The notes under the pieces: generated by a model
What the model was told of the DNA's origin: nothing
The model's database searches: none
Seen by the model: only the letters and a program-made list of their open reading frames with translations
From: FACHB-1406 sp034189065
GTDB taxonomy: Bacteria > Cyanobacteriota > Cyanobacteriia > Cyanobacteriales > Spirulinaceae
Reading direction: 5' to 3'
DNA length: 64,000 bases
NCBI GenBank assembly: GCA_034189065.1
Contig: JAXHVQ010000007.1
Coordinates: 36,977 to 100,976, forward strand
Shown: in pieces, positions 1 to 8,928 of the stretch
How positions within the stretch are numbered: position 1 is the first letter of the stretch
Layout of the letters: each line of letters begins with the position of its first letter
Translations under genes and position numbers: made by a program

Positions 1-446
1 CGAACGCGCTCGAATGCAGGAAAAACAGTCTCGTAGTAATATTCTGTGAGAGCGGCATCTTCTCCTTGAACTTGCTGAAATTGAGAAAAGACAGTTAAAT
101 AATCTCGGTAATAGTTTTCGATCTCGGCAACAATTTCCCGTTCTCCGTCGATTGTAATATTATCTTTTGCTCGACTCAGCCACAGCAAAAACTGAATTTC
201 GTTTTCTTGAAATTGCTCTCTTCCTTGCTGTTGGTTTTCCCCAAAAAAGAGTAAAGTTGCACTATCTTGACGCTCGAGGGCATCAATCATTTGCTCCGAA
301 GCGCGAATGCTGCGATAATTTTCTTGTAGAATAGCTTCGCTCGCTCGACCCAAGCGATTTAAGTTAAAGGTTCCCCATCCCCCAACGAGAAGGGCTAACG
401 TCAGCGTTACGCCATAGCCAATTAGAATTTTTGTCCTGAGTTTCAC
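1..446 (-). CDS. Membrane sensor protein, N-terminal part (runs off window)
   Basis: Partial gene: the minus-strand frame is open from a GTG at 444-446 to the window edge, giving 148 codons. The product starts with a short basic segment, then a hydrophobic helix (about residues 5-24, containing VTLTLALLVGGWGTF). A long hydrophilic, probably helical, extracytoplasmic region follows. This is the layout of the four-helix-bundle sensor input found at the front of histidine kinases and chemoreceptors. An in-frame TGA lies upstream of the GTG and no in-frame ATG precedes it, so GTG is the best start, although no good ribosome binding site is seen. The catalytic part lies outside the window, so kinase versus chemoreceptor cannot be decided. 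Confidence 0.6.
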   Translation of the reverse strand, partial: MKLRTKILIGYGVTLTLALLVGGWGTFNLNRLGRASEAILQENYRSIRASEQMIDALERQDSATLLFFGENQQQGREQFQENEIQFLLWLSRAKDNITIDGEREIVAEIENYYRDYLTVFSQFQQVQGEDAALTEYYYETVFPAFERV

Positions 447-625
447 GGGGGGTATTAGGGCGAAGCGATCGCTCCATCATAGGGGACTGTTGCGTTTTTT
501 TCAATCCTACCCGACATAGATGCGATCGGATCGTAGTTTACAATTCGCAAAATCATTAAAATGGGTTTTAGGTTTTAGAACCAATGACTAATGACTAATA
601 AGCTAAAGGGCCTGGAACTAAAGTT

Positions 626-659
626 CACCGCTAAAAGCTCAAACCCGTTAAAACGGGTT
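626..659. repeat. Half copy of the CCGCTAAAAGC palindromic element
   Basis: CACCGCTAAAAGC at 626-638 is followed by a hairpin (AACCCGTT, two bases, AACGGGTT at 642-659). A longer version with both ends is at 37829-37919. The rest of the spacer 447-891 is A/T-rich with common cyanobacterial filler motifs; no gene is seen in it. Confidence 0.5.
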
Positions 660-891
660 AACAATTTATATGACTGGTGGTGGGCATTGCCAGTATAAAT
701 TGATTTCTTTGATTTTGACTTATTATTGGCAATTCCCACCCTACAATCTCTGGAACGATCGGTGTCAGTTTACCCGAACTTTCCGAAACCGCCCTCGAAG
801 AAGGTTAGAGCTGAAAAGTCGGCAATGTCAACAATTGTAAAATGGTGTAAAATGGCGATCGCGGGTCGGGAAAGGCTCGTAGAATATCACT

Positions 892-1149
892 ATGTCAAAG
901 AAGCGAAAACTACTAGCGAAAATCCGTGCGGGTTCAAAAAATATTCAATTCAACGAACTAATTGCTCTCGTTGAAGCCTTTGGGTTTACTTTATCTCGCG
1001 TTCGCGGTAGTCATCACATTTTTGTCCATCCCGATATTTCAGAAATTGTTAATCTTCAAAATAAGAAGGGAAAAGCAGTTCCTTACCAAATCCGCCAATT
1101 TCTATCCCTAGTCGATCGATATCAGCTTACTCTAGAAAATGAATCATGA
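892..1149 (+). CDS. hicA: HicA-family toxin (mRNA interferase)
   Basis: An 85-residue protein with the HicA/YcfA double-stranded-RNA-binding-like fold signature. It has a basic N-terminus, GFTLSRVRGSHHIFVHP (containing the conserved Gly-Ser-His-His-x-Phe), and a C-terminal pattern ending in an IRQFLSLV helix. HicA toxins bind and cleave mRNA; the first conserved His is the usual active residue and is present here. The gene overlaps the next one, a HicB-type antitoxin, by four bases, the usual toxin-first hicAB arrangement. It is slightly longer than short HicA proteins of about 60 residues. Start: the first ATG of the frame. The overlapping reading frame at 726-974 is judged a shadow. Confidence 0.8.
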   Translation: MSKKRKLLAKIRAGSKNIQFNELIALVEAFGFTLSRVRGSHHIFVHPDISEIVNLQNKKGKAVPYQIRQFLSLVDRYQLTLENES

Positions 1150-1367
1150 AGAATTATCATATTAACATTTTTTATAGCGAGGAAGATGGCGGTTACATTG
1201 CCGATATCCCCGACTTAGCATATTGTTCCGCACTCGGCGATACAGAGGAAGAGGCACTTCGAGAGGTTTTGCAAGCGAAGGTAGTATGGTTGGAGGCAGC
1301 TAAGGCAGCTAATAGACCTATTCCTGAACCTAAATATCGACCTGAAATTTATACGGCAGCTTCATAG
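1146..1367 (+). CDS. hicB: HicB-family antitoxin
   Basis: A 73-residue protein beginning NYHINIFYSEEDGGYIADIP. This is the partial RNase-H-like fold of HicB antitoxins (Tyr-x-x-x-Ile-Pro-Asp-Leu, then an Ala/Glu-rich helix). It should bind and neutralise the toxin encoded immediately upstream. Its ATG at 1146 lies inside the toxin gene's end (ATGA overlap), so the two are translationally coupled. No separate ribbon-helix-helix or HTH DNA-binding domain is visible at its C-terminus, so autorepression by this protein is uncertain. Confidence 0.8.
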   Translation: MKNYHINIFYSEEDGGYIADIPDLAYCSALGDTEEEALREVLQAKVVWLEAAKAANRPIPEPKYRPEIYTAAS

Positions 1368-1380
1368 TTTTTCGTGCAAA

Positions 1381-1491
1381 CTATAGCGTTTTTCGCTTCT
1401 TGTGAGGTACACTTTTCAGCTTTAAGTCCCCCTTATTAAGGGGGATTTAGGGGGATCTCTTGTACCTCATCCAAATGAAAAGTGCTATATA
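1381..1491. repeat. MITE-like nested palindrome with TGAGGTACA ends
   Basis: The left arm at 1381-1411 (CTATAGC..TTTTCGC..GTGAGGTACA) is imperfectly inverted at 1461-1491. Inside is a perfect hairpin TCCCCCTT/AAGGGGGA at 1427-1445. A related right end plus the C-rich hairpin occurs at 16735-16800. No coding capacity; a small non-autonomous element or repetitive extragenic palindrome. Confidence 0.5.
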
Positions 1492-1549
1492 AGCTTTTTG
1501 TCCTTCGTCCTTTGCTAATGACTAATGACCAAGGACAAACGACCAATGA

Positions 1550-4198
1550 CTAACTATACTCGCTACGCTGCTGAATTAACTTCGCTACCAACCCCGTCCA
1601 ACCCGTTTGATGACTTGCCCCCAGTCCCGCACCATTATCGCCGTGAAAGTATTCGTGAAATAGGAAATAGTCTTTCCAGTGTGGGTCGGTTTCAAAGGTT
1701 GTAGAATCGCCGTAAATCGGACGATTGCCCGACTCATCTCGAACAAATGCGCTAATTAACCTCGCTTCAATTTCCGATGCCACTTCCCACAACGACATCA
1801 TTTTGCCCGAACCTTTAGGACATTCGACTTTATAATCGTCTCCCAAATAATGATGAAACTTTTGTAGGGATTCAATCAACAAAAAGTTAACCGGAAACCA
1901 CACCGGACCGCGCCAGTTGGAATTTCCGCCAAAAAGTGCTGTACTAGACTCGGCAGGTTCGTAATCGACTCGATAGGAATTGCCGTCGATTTTTAAAATA
2001 TAGGGATGTTCTCGATGGTAGCGCGAAAGCGAGCGAATGCCATAATTGCTAAAAAACTCTGCTTCGTCCAACAATCTTGTGAGAATACGCGGTAATTTAT
2101 CGCGTTGGACAATGGCTAAAAGTCGTCGCGCTCCCAATCCTTCGCTTTCCATACAAGCGACATTATCTCTCAGTTCGGGACGATTTTTAATAAACCATTC
2201 CAACCGCCTTTTAAAGTTGGGCAATTGATTAATTAAAGTGGGTTCTAAGGTAACGACGGCAAAGAGGGGAATTAGCCCCACCATCGATCGCACTTTCAGT
2301 TGCAAGCGTTCGTTATTGGGCAAACGCGCCACGTCGTAGAAAAATCCATCTTCTTCGTCCCACAAGCGATCGCCGTCTCCTCCGATATGATTGATAGCAT
2401 CGGCAATATAAATGAAATGCTCGAAGAATTTGGTCGCCATGTCTTCGTACACCGGATTTTCAATGGCTAACTCCAGTGCTATACTCAGTAAATTGAGACA
2501 GTACATTCCCATCCAACTCGTCCCATCGGCCTGTTGGAGAAACCCGCCCGTGGGAAGGGGCGCGCTGCGATCGAATACGCCAATATTATCCAGCCCCAGG
2601 AAACCCCCTTCAAAAACATTGCTGCCCTCGGTATCTTTGCGGTTCACCCACCAGGTAAAATTGAGCAGGAGTTTTTGAAAGATGCGTTCTAAAAAGGCGC
2701 GATCGCTTCGCCCCCACATTTTCTGTTCGATCTTATACACCCGCCACGTTGCCCAAGCGTGAACCGGCGGGTTGACATCGCCGAATTTCCACTCGTAGGC
2801 GGGGATTTGACCATTGGGGTGCATATACCATTCCCGCGTCATTAAGTCAAGTTGATTTTTCGCAAATTCAGGATCGACCATCGCCAAAGGAATGCAGTGA
2901 AAAGCTAAATCCCAGGCAGCAAACCAAGGATACTCCCATTTATCGGGCATCGACAGCACGTTAATACTCTCAAAGTGGCTCCATTTGCAGTTGCGTCCCT
3001 TTTTTCGCTGCGGCGGCGGTGGCGGCATTGCGGGGTCGCCTTGGAGCCATTGAGCGACATCGTAGTGGTAATATTGTTTGGTCCACAACAGTCCGGCAAA
3101 GGCTTGGCGCTGGATATTGCGCAACTCTTCGCTCATCTCAAATGGCGCAACGCGGCGATAAAATTCGTCGGCTTCCTTTTGGCGGGCAGAGAAAAGGCGA
3201 TCGCATTCCTCGCCGAGGGGTTGGGTTAAATCGGGGCGATCGCATAATCTCAGTTTAACGGTTTGGGTTTCCCCCGCGCCCAAGGTTAGGGTATAATAGG
3301 GCGAACATTTGGTTCCGACGCGATCGCCGTTAACGGCTGCTTTTTTCCCCCCAACCACATAATCATTAATCCCATCTTTAACATAAGCAGAGGCATTTTC
3401 CGCGCCATACAGCCGTTGATTGTTGGTTTCATTTTCTACAAACAGCAGGGGAACATCGCCGTCGCAGTACAGCCAATGCTGTCCCAAATCGGGATGGGAG
3501 GTTTCTATAATCGCACCCGAAGCATCGAAACTGCGCGCCTTCAACGAAGGTTTCTCGCTGCGGTTGTCCCAGGACCAAGTATTGCGAAACCAGAGAGTTG
3601 GCAGCAGATGTAGCGTTGCTGTTTCCGGTCCTCGATTGACAACAGAGATGCGAATGGCAATATCTTCGGGGGAAGCTTTCGCATATTCAACAAAGACATC
3701 GAAATAGCGGTTATCGTTGAAAATACCGGTATCGAGTAACTCGTACTCAAATTCGTTCCGTCCCCGCCGTTGGTTTTCCTCAATGAGTTGGGAATAGGGA
3801 TAGGCAGCGTGAGGATATTTATAGAGAAACTTAACATAGGAGTGGGTGGGAGTGCTGTCGAGGTAAAAATAGTATTCCTTGACATCTTCCCCGTGATTTC
3901 CCTGATTTCCCGTCAATCCAAATAGCCGTTCCTTGAGAATGGGGTCGTTGCCATTCCACAACGCGATCGCGAAACACAACAACTGTCGATTATCCGAAAT
4001 CCCCCCAAGGCCATCTTCCCCCCAACGATAGGCGCGCGATCGCGACTGGTCGTGGGAAAAATAATCCCAAGCGCTACCATCGGCACTATAATCTTCGCGT
4101 ACCGTTCCCCATTGACGTTCGCTGAGGTAGGGTCCCCACTTCTTCCAAAGGGTTTTACCAGTGCGAGAATCTTCGAGTCGTTGATGTTCGGGAGTCAT
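1550..4198 (-). CDS. GH63-type glycosidase (glucosidase / mannosylglycerate hydrolase-like)
   Basis: An 882-residue soluble protein of the glycoside hydrolase family 63 type common in cyanobacteria. It has an N-terminal beta-rich half and a C-terminal (alpha/alpha)6 barrel. Characteristic stretches are WGPYLSERQWGTVREDYS near the start, KWEYPWFAAWDLAFH in the middle (the W-D-x-A-F segment carries a likely catalytic acid) and NSNWRGPVWFPVNFLLIE near the end. No signal peptide, so it is probably cytoplasmic and acts on alpha-linked glucose or mannose in glycogen-derived oligosaccharides or compatible solutes; the exact substrate is inference. The start ATG at 4198 has only a weak upstream AAGG. 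It stands alone. Confidence 0.8.
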   Translation of the reverse strand: MTPEHQRLEDSRTGKTLWKKWGPYLSERQWGTVREDYSADGSAWDYFSHDQSRSRAYRWGEDGLGGISDNRQLLCFAIALWNGNDPILKERLFGLTGNQGNHGEDVKEYYFYLDSTPTHSYVKFLYKYPHAAYPYSQLIEENQRRGRNEFEYELLDTGIFNDNRYFDVFVEYAKASPEDIAIRISVVNRGPETATLHLLPTLWFRNTWSWDNRSEKPSLKARSFDASGAIIETSHPDLGQHWLYCDGDVPLLFVENETNNQRLYGAENASAYVKDGINDYVVGGKKAAVNGDRVGTKCSPYYTLTLGAGETQTVKLRLCDRPDLTQPLGEECDRLFSARQKEADEFYRRVAPFEMSEELRNIQRQAFAGLLWTKQYYHYDVAQWLQGDPAMPPPPPQRKKGRNCKWSHFESINVLSMPDKWEYPWFAAWDLAFHCIPLAMVDPEFAKNQLDLMTREWYMHPNGQIPAYEWKFGDVNPPVHAWATWRVYKIEQKMWGRSDRAFLERIFQKLLLNFTWWVNRKDTEGSNVFEGGFLGLDNIGVFDRSAPLPTGGFLQQADGTSWMGMYCLNLLSIALELAIENPVYEDMATKFFEHFIYIADAINHIGGDGDRLWDEEDGFFYDVARLPNNERLQLKVRSMVGLIPLFAVVTLEPTLINQLPNFKRRLEWFIKNRPELRDNVACMESEGLGARRLLAIVQRDKLPRILTRLLDEAEFFSNYGIRSLSRYHREHPYILKIDGNSYRVDYEPAESSTALFGGNSNWRGPVWFPVNFLLIESLQKFHHYLGDDYKVECPKGSGKMMSLWEVASEIEARLISAFVRDESGNRPIYGDSTTFETDPHWKDYFLFHEYFHGDNGAGLGASHQTGWTGLVAKLIQQRSEYS

Positions 4199-4562
4199 TT
4201 CAGTTATCGCCTTATCAGTTTAGACATCAGTTATCACCTTATCAGTGTCCCTCACGCTCAAATCGCGGCGGTTTTATGCAGAACAGCTTACAATCGGCAG
4301 GAACTTTTGAGAAAACGTCCCTACCAGCGAAACCTCCGTACATCTCTAGCTAAAGCCATACTTGACAACTGGCATATTTTCCTTATTTTACGGGGAAATG
4401 AGGATTATCGGCAACGAGAGAGCCGACTGTCGGCTTTATCCCCATTGAACTTAAGAACGCGCGCGTATTGTACCCCGTCGAGCGATAATAGGGAGAAATT
4501 AATTTACCCTTGGGGGCGCGAAATAGAAGCAGCAAAGCACGGCTTTTCGTTAAAATTTACAA

Positions 4563-4620
4563 CTTCTTCTGCCTTCTGCCTTCTGCCCTCTGCCTTCTGC
4601 CCTCTGCCTTCTGCCTTTTC
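4563..4620. repeat. CTTCTGCC simple repeat in the spacer before the CDF gene
   Basis: Tandem CTTCTGCC/CTCTGCC units. The whole spacer 4199-4658 holds near-repeats such as CAGTTATC..CTTATCAG and no convincing gene. Confidence 0.6.
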
Positions 4621-4658
4621 AAGATGCGATCGCGGCGATTTCCCCGACTTCAATAACC

Positions 4659-5540
4659 ATGAACGACCGAAAAAATCAATACTTAACCAGTCGCTTAATT
4701 TTGTGGGTCACATTATGGTTAATGGTCTTGCTCTTAGGGGTAAAAGTTTCCACAGGCTGGAAAATTCAATCTCTTAGCCTGCTGTCAGCCGCTTTGCACA
4801 GTCTCATTACTTGCTTGAGTCTTCTTTTTGGGTGGTTGACCATCACCCGTAGCGATCGCCCCACAGGAGGCGAAATTCACGGTCACGGACGACGCGAAAG
4901 TTTTTTCGCCCTGTTCGGTGTCGCCGCTGTCTCCGTTTCCTGGCTGAGATTATTCTTTTTTTGCCTCCAGCAATTACTCGGTGCTTGGCAGCAAACATTA
5001 CCTTTTTCAGTTCAAGCAACCCTTCCTCGGCTACAGTTTCTCGGGGCAATTGTAGCCGCGACATTAGGATTGGGATTGGCTCATCGCGTTCAGTCTCGAA
5101 TCTGCGGCTATCCCATTTTACGCTTCAATGCCAACCAGTTATTTAAAGATGCAGGATTAACGGCGCTGAGTGTGGTGAGTCTCATAGGGGTTTGGGTGGG
5201 GGAACCGTTAATCGATTTGCTAGGGGCTGCAATTTTGTTGATTTTAGCCGTCGAGGGGTTTTGGCAGGTTTTTGTGGGATACTTCCCCTTAATGGTCGAG
5301 CAAACGGCGATCGCGCCGGAGGTCATCGAACGCGCCATTGTCGAAGTCGAAGGGGTTGCGCGCTGTTACAATATTCGATCGCGCGGCATCATCGGGCGCT
5401 TTGTCTATATTTCCATGAACCTGAGCTTAGAACCAGACTACTCCAAACTCGCCCCGCAAATCGCGCGCCAAATCGAACAAGTGCTGCGCGATCGCTACGG
5501 TCCGCTTCAAATTACCTGTACGATTGAGAGTCGTCGTTAG
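4659..5540 (+). CDS. Cation diffusion facilitator (CDF) family protein with degenerate metal site
   Basis: A 293-residue membrane protein with five to six hydrophobic helices and a C-terminal ferredoxin-like cytoplasmic domain (about residues 210-290, VIERAIVEVEGVARCYNIRSR), the plan of CDF zinc/iron/manganese exporters. A His-rich GEIHGHGRRE loop follows helix 2, as in many CDFs. In helix 2 the usual Asp/His-x-x-x-Asp pair reads AALHSLIT, so the His is kept and the distal Asp is Thr. In helix 5 the HxxxD pair reads QLFKDAG, so the His is Gln. Transport of an ordinary divalent metal is therefore uncertain. Its stop codon overlaps the stop of the convergent response regulator gene. Confidence 0.75.
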   Translation: MNDRKNQYLTSRLILWVTLWLMVLLLGVKVSTGWKIQSLSLLSAALHSLITCLSLLFGWLTITRSDRPTGGEIHGHGRRESFFALFGVAAVSVSWLRLFFFCLQQLLGAWQQTLPFSVQATLPRLQFLGAIVAATLGLGLAHRVQSRICGYPILRFNANQLFKDAGLTALSVVSLIGVWVGEPLIDLLGAAILLILAVEGFWQVFVGYFPLMVEQTAIAPEVIERAIVEVEGVARCYNIRSRGIIGRFVYISMNLSLEPDYSKLAPQIARQIEQVLRDRYGPLQITCTIESRR

Positions 5541-6790
5541 TTCTTTTCATTCCCCATTGCCATTGGCTCGGACTCCACCGCCCGAACGATATACTTGCTA
5601 GCAGTGGCTAAAATTTTTTTCGGCTCCACTGGTTTGTTAACAAAATCGCTCGCCCCAACAATTTTGGCACGCACGCGATCGACAATGCCGTCATTGCCCG
5701 TGAGAATGACGATCGGCGTATCTTGGAATTGAGCAATTCGGCGAATCTGACTGCATAATTCATAGCCGTTGATAATTGGCATTGTTAGATCGAGAAAAAT
5801 CAACTCGGGTTTGTGTTGAAGCAGCGAAGGTAAGGCTTGAAGCGGGTCTTGAACCGTCAGACAGTCGTAACCGGCATCGCGAAGAATCGTTTCGAGTTGA
5901 GTGCAAACTTGAAAACTATCGTCGATACAAGCAATTGTGCCTCGAGAGGATGGAGTCTTGGGAGACGGCGATCGCGCGGCGTTTTCGGGCCGTTCCAAAT
6001 CGGGAAGTTCCACCAGTTCAATGAGATTGCCTTCGATATAGGGCAATAGCGATCGCGCCACCCCCGGCATATCTCGCTTCATGAGAACGGCTAAATCCCT
6101 CAGAGAGCGTCTTCCATCGGCTAACGTCCTGAGATTTTTATAGACCTTTTCCGGCAGTTGCCGTTGCAATTGTTGGGGACGCACGATGGTCGGGGCGCGA
6201 TCGGGGGACAATGATGATAATCCAGCCCGCACCCATTCCTCCCAACTCCGCCGAACCCGATTGAGAGTCGGTTCGAGTTCTAAGGTCAACGCGCGCCGCA
6301 AGATGCAAGTGTGGGTATCTGACGGTCGCAATCCTGTTTGGGTCTGAATCTCAAATAGCTTGGTTGGAAGCCCTTGTTGGCTCGCAAACTGCTCGTCTAG
6401 AGCTTGCACGATATCGAATAGCACCTCGGCGACTAAGGCCTGGACAATGGCTAGAATTTGCTCGTCGCTGACCGCCTGTCGTTGGGCGAGAATGGTGAGA
6501 ATGTGATAGTCCCAGCATTCAAAACGGTCCGCTTCGCGCAGGCCAATGGCGTTGGCTTTGGCTTGGGGGCAATAGCTGGCAACTAACCGCCGCCAGCGCC
6601 GGATGGGATGAACGCCCCCTGAAGCCCAGACGAGATTCCCCAGACTCATATAAAGACTCCACTGCTGACCGGAGACCAGTTGCAGATCGACTCTTCCTGT
6701 CAACTTGTGTTTGGCGCACAGGAGTAACTGAGAGGCGAGTTGGGTTGCGAAAGGGAGTTTGAGAGCTGGCAAGGGGTTTTTTGTGTTCAT
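5537..6790 (-). CDS. PATAN-domain response regulator (PatA/PixG type)
   Basis: Protein of about 417 residues. The N-terminal PATAN/DUF4388-like region (LPFATQLASQLLLCAKHKLTGRVDL) is followed by a linker and a C-terminal receiver domain. The receiver motifs are complete: acidic pair in CIDDSFQ, phospho-Asp in IFLDLTMP, Thr in VILTGNDG and Lys in FVNKPVEP. PatA-like proteins act in heterocyst patterning, and relatives such as PixG and PilG-like regulators act in pilus-driven phototaxis; the role here is not determined by the context. The frame is open back to 6949, but the conserved part begins about here, so the ATG at 6790 (MNTKNPL) is preferred; 6802 and 6862 are alternatives. No clear Shine-Dalgarno. 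Convergent with the CDF gene, stop codons overlapping. Confidence 0.8.
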   Translation of the reverse strand: MNTKNPLPALKLPFATQLASQLLLCAKHKLTGRVDLQLVSGQQWSLYMSLGNLVWASGGVHPIRRWRRLVASYCPQAKANAIGLREADRFECWDYHILTILAQRQAVSDEQILAIVQALVAEVLFDIVQALDEQFASQQGLPTKLFEIQTQTGLRPSDTHTCILRRALTLELEPTLNRVRRSWEEWVRAGLSSLSPDRAPTIVRPQQLQRQLPEKVYKNLRTLADGRRSLRDLAVLMKRDMPGVARSLLPYIEGNLIELVELPDLERPENAARSPSPKTPSSRGTIACIDDSFQVCTQLETILRDAGYDCLTVQDPLQALPSLLQHKPELIFLDLTMPIINGYELCSQIRRIAQFQDTPIVILTGNDGIVDRVRAKIVGASDFVNKPVEPKKILATASKYIVRAVESEPMAMGNEKN

Positions 6791-7010
6791 CACACTTAAC
6801 ATTTTAAGGCCAGTCGCCTCGGAACGACCGACGCAGTTTAACGGACGTGCTAACTGGTTCATTCTTCTAGTTGTGCCACAAAAGCGTGAAAGTATCGTGA
6901 AAAAGGGGCGGTTGCACGCCATAGGGTGCAATGCCCCGGATATCTCCAATCCCTACCTTTAAGCTTAGATGGGCGCGATCGCCTTCAACAACCGCAAAGC
7001 TCGCGAAGTC

Positions 7011-7200
7011 GGTTTCTGTGGGTTTGCGGTTACCCTTTTCCGTAGGGATGCGGGTGGTGGTTTGCGAGGATTTGCTGAAGCGGGATGGGTGTCGATTGAA
7101 GATTCGGTTTCCGTGGGTTTGCAGTTACACTTTTACGTAAAAATGCGGATGTTGGTTTGCGAGGATTTACTGAAGCGGGATGGTGTTGATTGCGGATGGC
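7011..7200. repeat. Imperfect 95-bp tandem duplication in a spacer
   Basis: Two units, 7011-7105 and 7106-7200, each beginning GGTTTCyGTGGGTTTGC and containing GGTTTGCGAGGATTT and CTGAAGCGGGATGG. The period of 95 is not a multiple of three and no conserved frame crosses both, so it is judged non-coding. It lies just upstream of the histidine kinase gene. Confidence 0.6.
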
Positions 7201-7269
7201 TTTCGGGGGAATGATAAAAGAAGATTAAGTACAGAGAGTTGCGATCGCGCGCAAAATATTAATATTGCC

Positions 7270-8805
7270 ATGAATGCCCCCTCGTTGCCAAACCCAACTG
7301 CCTTTGTCGAACGCCGTCCTTTAACCCTGTCGTGGGAAACTTCTGTCCAAGAGGCTGCGATGTGTATGGCGCAGGCAGGTGCCGATTGCGTTTTCGCTGT
7401 GGACCGAACCAACGGAACTCATTTTCGCGGCGTTTTTTCGGCTCGACATCTCGTGTCTCTAGTGGCTTCAGGAACCGATTTAACGCGCTGTCTGTTGCGG
7501 GAGGCGATCGCCACAACCCATTGTACTACCGTTGGGGAGTCGGAGATTGAGGATTTTGAGGCGGTGCGGACGGCTTTCCACCATAGCGGACGAGAGATTC
7601 CCGTTGTGGGTCAGGAAGGGGAGTTGGTGGGCGCGATCGCACTCGAACGTTGGCTTGAGGCGATTATATCTTCTTTTCGCGAACGGCAACTCGTGAACCT
7701 GCAACTGCAAACCAGCCAACAGCAGATGCGCGCGCTAATTGAGAATATCCACGATATTGTTCTAGCTATTGAAGCGGAGGGGAACGCCATTGAGGTCTTG
7801 CCGACCAGTCCGGCTCTCCTTTACAATCCGGAGACTGACCTTATCGGTCAAACCTTGGAGCAGTTTTTTCGCCCGGAATGCGCTGAAACTTTTGTCAAAC
7901 CGGTTCGAGAGGTTATTAACTCCCAGCAAGTTTTGAAGTTTGAGTACAGCCTTGTTGTCAACGATAATTGTTTGTGGTTCGATGCCTGCATTTCGCCGCT
8001 TTCCGAGCGTTCGGTTCTGTGGATTGCTCGCGATATTACCCAACGCAAGCGCGCCGAGGTTGAGGTTCTTAAGGCCCTCGAACAGGCCCGGGAACTGAAC
8101 GAATTGAAGTCTCGATTCGTGTCGATGACTTCCCACGAGTTTCGCACTCCCTTAACCGCGATTCAATCGTCGGCGCAACTGTTGCAGCGTTACGATTGGA
8201 GTCGTCCCGAACAAGAGCGATATTTTCAACAAATTCAGTCTGCTGTTCAACAGATGGTGGCGTTGATGGAGGATATGCTGATGTTGGGGAAGGCTGAAGC
8301 GGGAAAACTCCAGTTCGATCCCCAATGGCTGGAATTACTTGACTTTTGTCGCCGTTTAGTATCTCAGGTGCAACTTGCTTCAGGAAAACACCATCGACTG
8401 AATTTGCGATCGCGCTTTGCCACCGAAGAGTTGTGGGTTGACATGGATAAAAAGCTGCTTCGACATATTTTAGGCAATTTGTTAACCAACGCGATCGCCT
8501 ATTCGCCCACTGATTCTACCATTCAATTGACGTTAAATCTCGAACCTGGCGGAGAGGATGGAGACAGTATTATTTTTGAAGTGAAAGATTCGGGGATTGG
8601 CATTCCCCTAGAAGCGCAGTCTCGTTTATTTGAATCATTTTATCGGGCTAGTAATGTCGGTTCAATTCGGGGAACGGGTTTGGGTTTAACCATCGTGAAG
8701 CACTGCGTCGAGCTCCATCGCGGAACAATTGGCGTTGAAAGTCAGGTTGGCGTTGGGACAGCGTTTCAAGTTATACTTCCCTCAACAGTTACCAGTAAAC
8801 AGTAA
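7270..8805 (+). CDS. CBS-PAS sensor histidine kinase
   Basis: A 511-residue soluble hybrid sensor. The N-terminal half of about 150 residues reads as a CBS-domain pair (PLTLSWETSVQEAAMCMA, then REIPVVGQEGELVGAIAL). A PAS domain follows (MRALIENIHDIVLAIEAEG to ARDITQRKRAE), then a HisKA dimerisation domain with phospho-acceptor His 289 in TSHEFRTPL. The HATPase domain has the N box (LLTNAIAYSP), G1 (DSGIGIP) and G2 (GTGLGLTIV). CBS pairs usually bind adenosyl nucleotides and PAS domains small ligands or cofactors; the signal is unknown. The ATG at 7270 is preferred over the longer frame from 7180, which would run into the tandem repeat. It is followed at 123 bp by a response regulator gene, its likely partner. 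Confidence 0.85.
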   Translation: MNAPSLPNPTAFVERRPLTLSWETSVQEAAMCMAQAGADCVFAVDRTNGTHFRGVFSARHLVSLVASGTDLTRCLLREAIATTHCTTVGESEIEDFEAVRTAFHHSGREIPVVGQEGELVGAIALERWLEAIISSFRERQLVNLQLQTSQQQMRALIENIHDIVLAIEAEGNAIEVLPTSPALLYNPETDLIGQTLEQFFRPECAETFVKPVREVINSQQVLKFEYSLVVNDNCLWFDACISPLSERSVLWIARDITQRKRAEVEVLKALEQARELNELKSRFVSMTSHEFRTPLTAIQSSAQLLQRYDWSRPEQERYFQQIQSAVQQMVALMEDMLMLGKAEAGKLQFDPQWLELLDFCRRLVSQVQLASGKHHRLNLRSRFATEELWVDMDKKLLRHILGNLLTNAIAYSPTDSTIQLTLNLEPGGEDGDSIIFEVKDSGIGIPLEAQSRLFESFYRASNVGSIRGTGLGLTIVKHCVELHRGTIGVESQVGVGTAFQVILPSTVTSKQ

Positions 8806-8928
8806 TCAGTAATCAGTAATCAGCGCTCGGTTAGGAATAACCAGTTTACAGCCAATGACCAATGACTAAGCTAGGTTTTAGGTTTTAGGTTCTAGAACCA
8901 ATGACAAAGGACTAATGACAAAGGACTA
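8806..8928. repeat. Spacer of CAGTAATCAG and ATGACAAAGGACTA repeats
   Basis: Short direct repeats (CAGTAATCAG three times; AATGACAAAGGACT twice) fill the gap between kinase and response regulator. The same filler words occur before other genes here (for example 570-600, 14640-14690, 39790-39830). No gene seen. Confidence 0.5.

Noticed and set aside
726..974. 82-codon plus-strand frame before hicA
   Set aside because: It overlaps hicA in another frame, has no ribosome binding site and a random composition; hicA is clearly the real gene.
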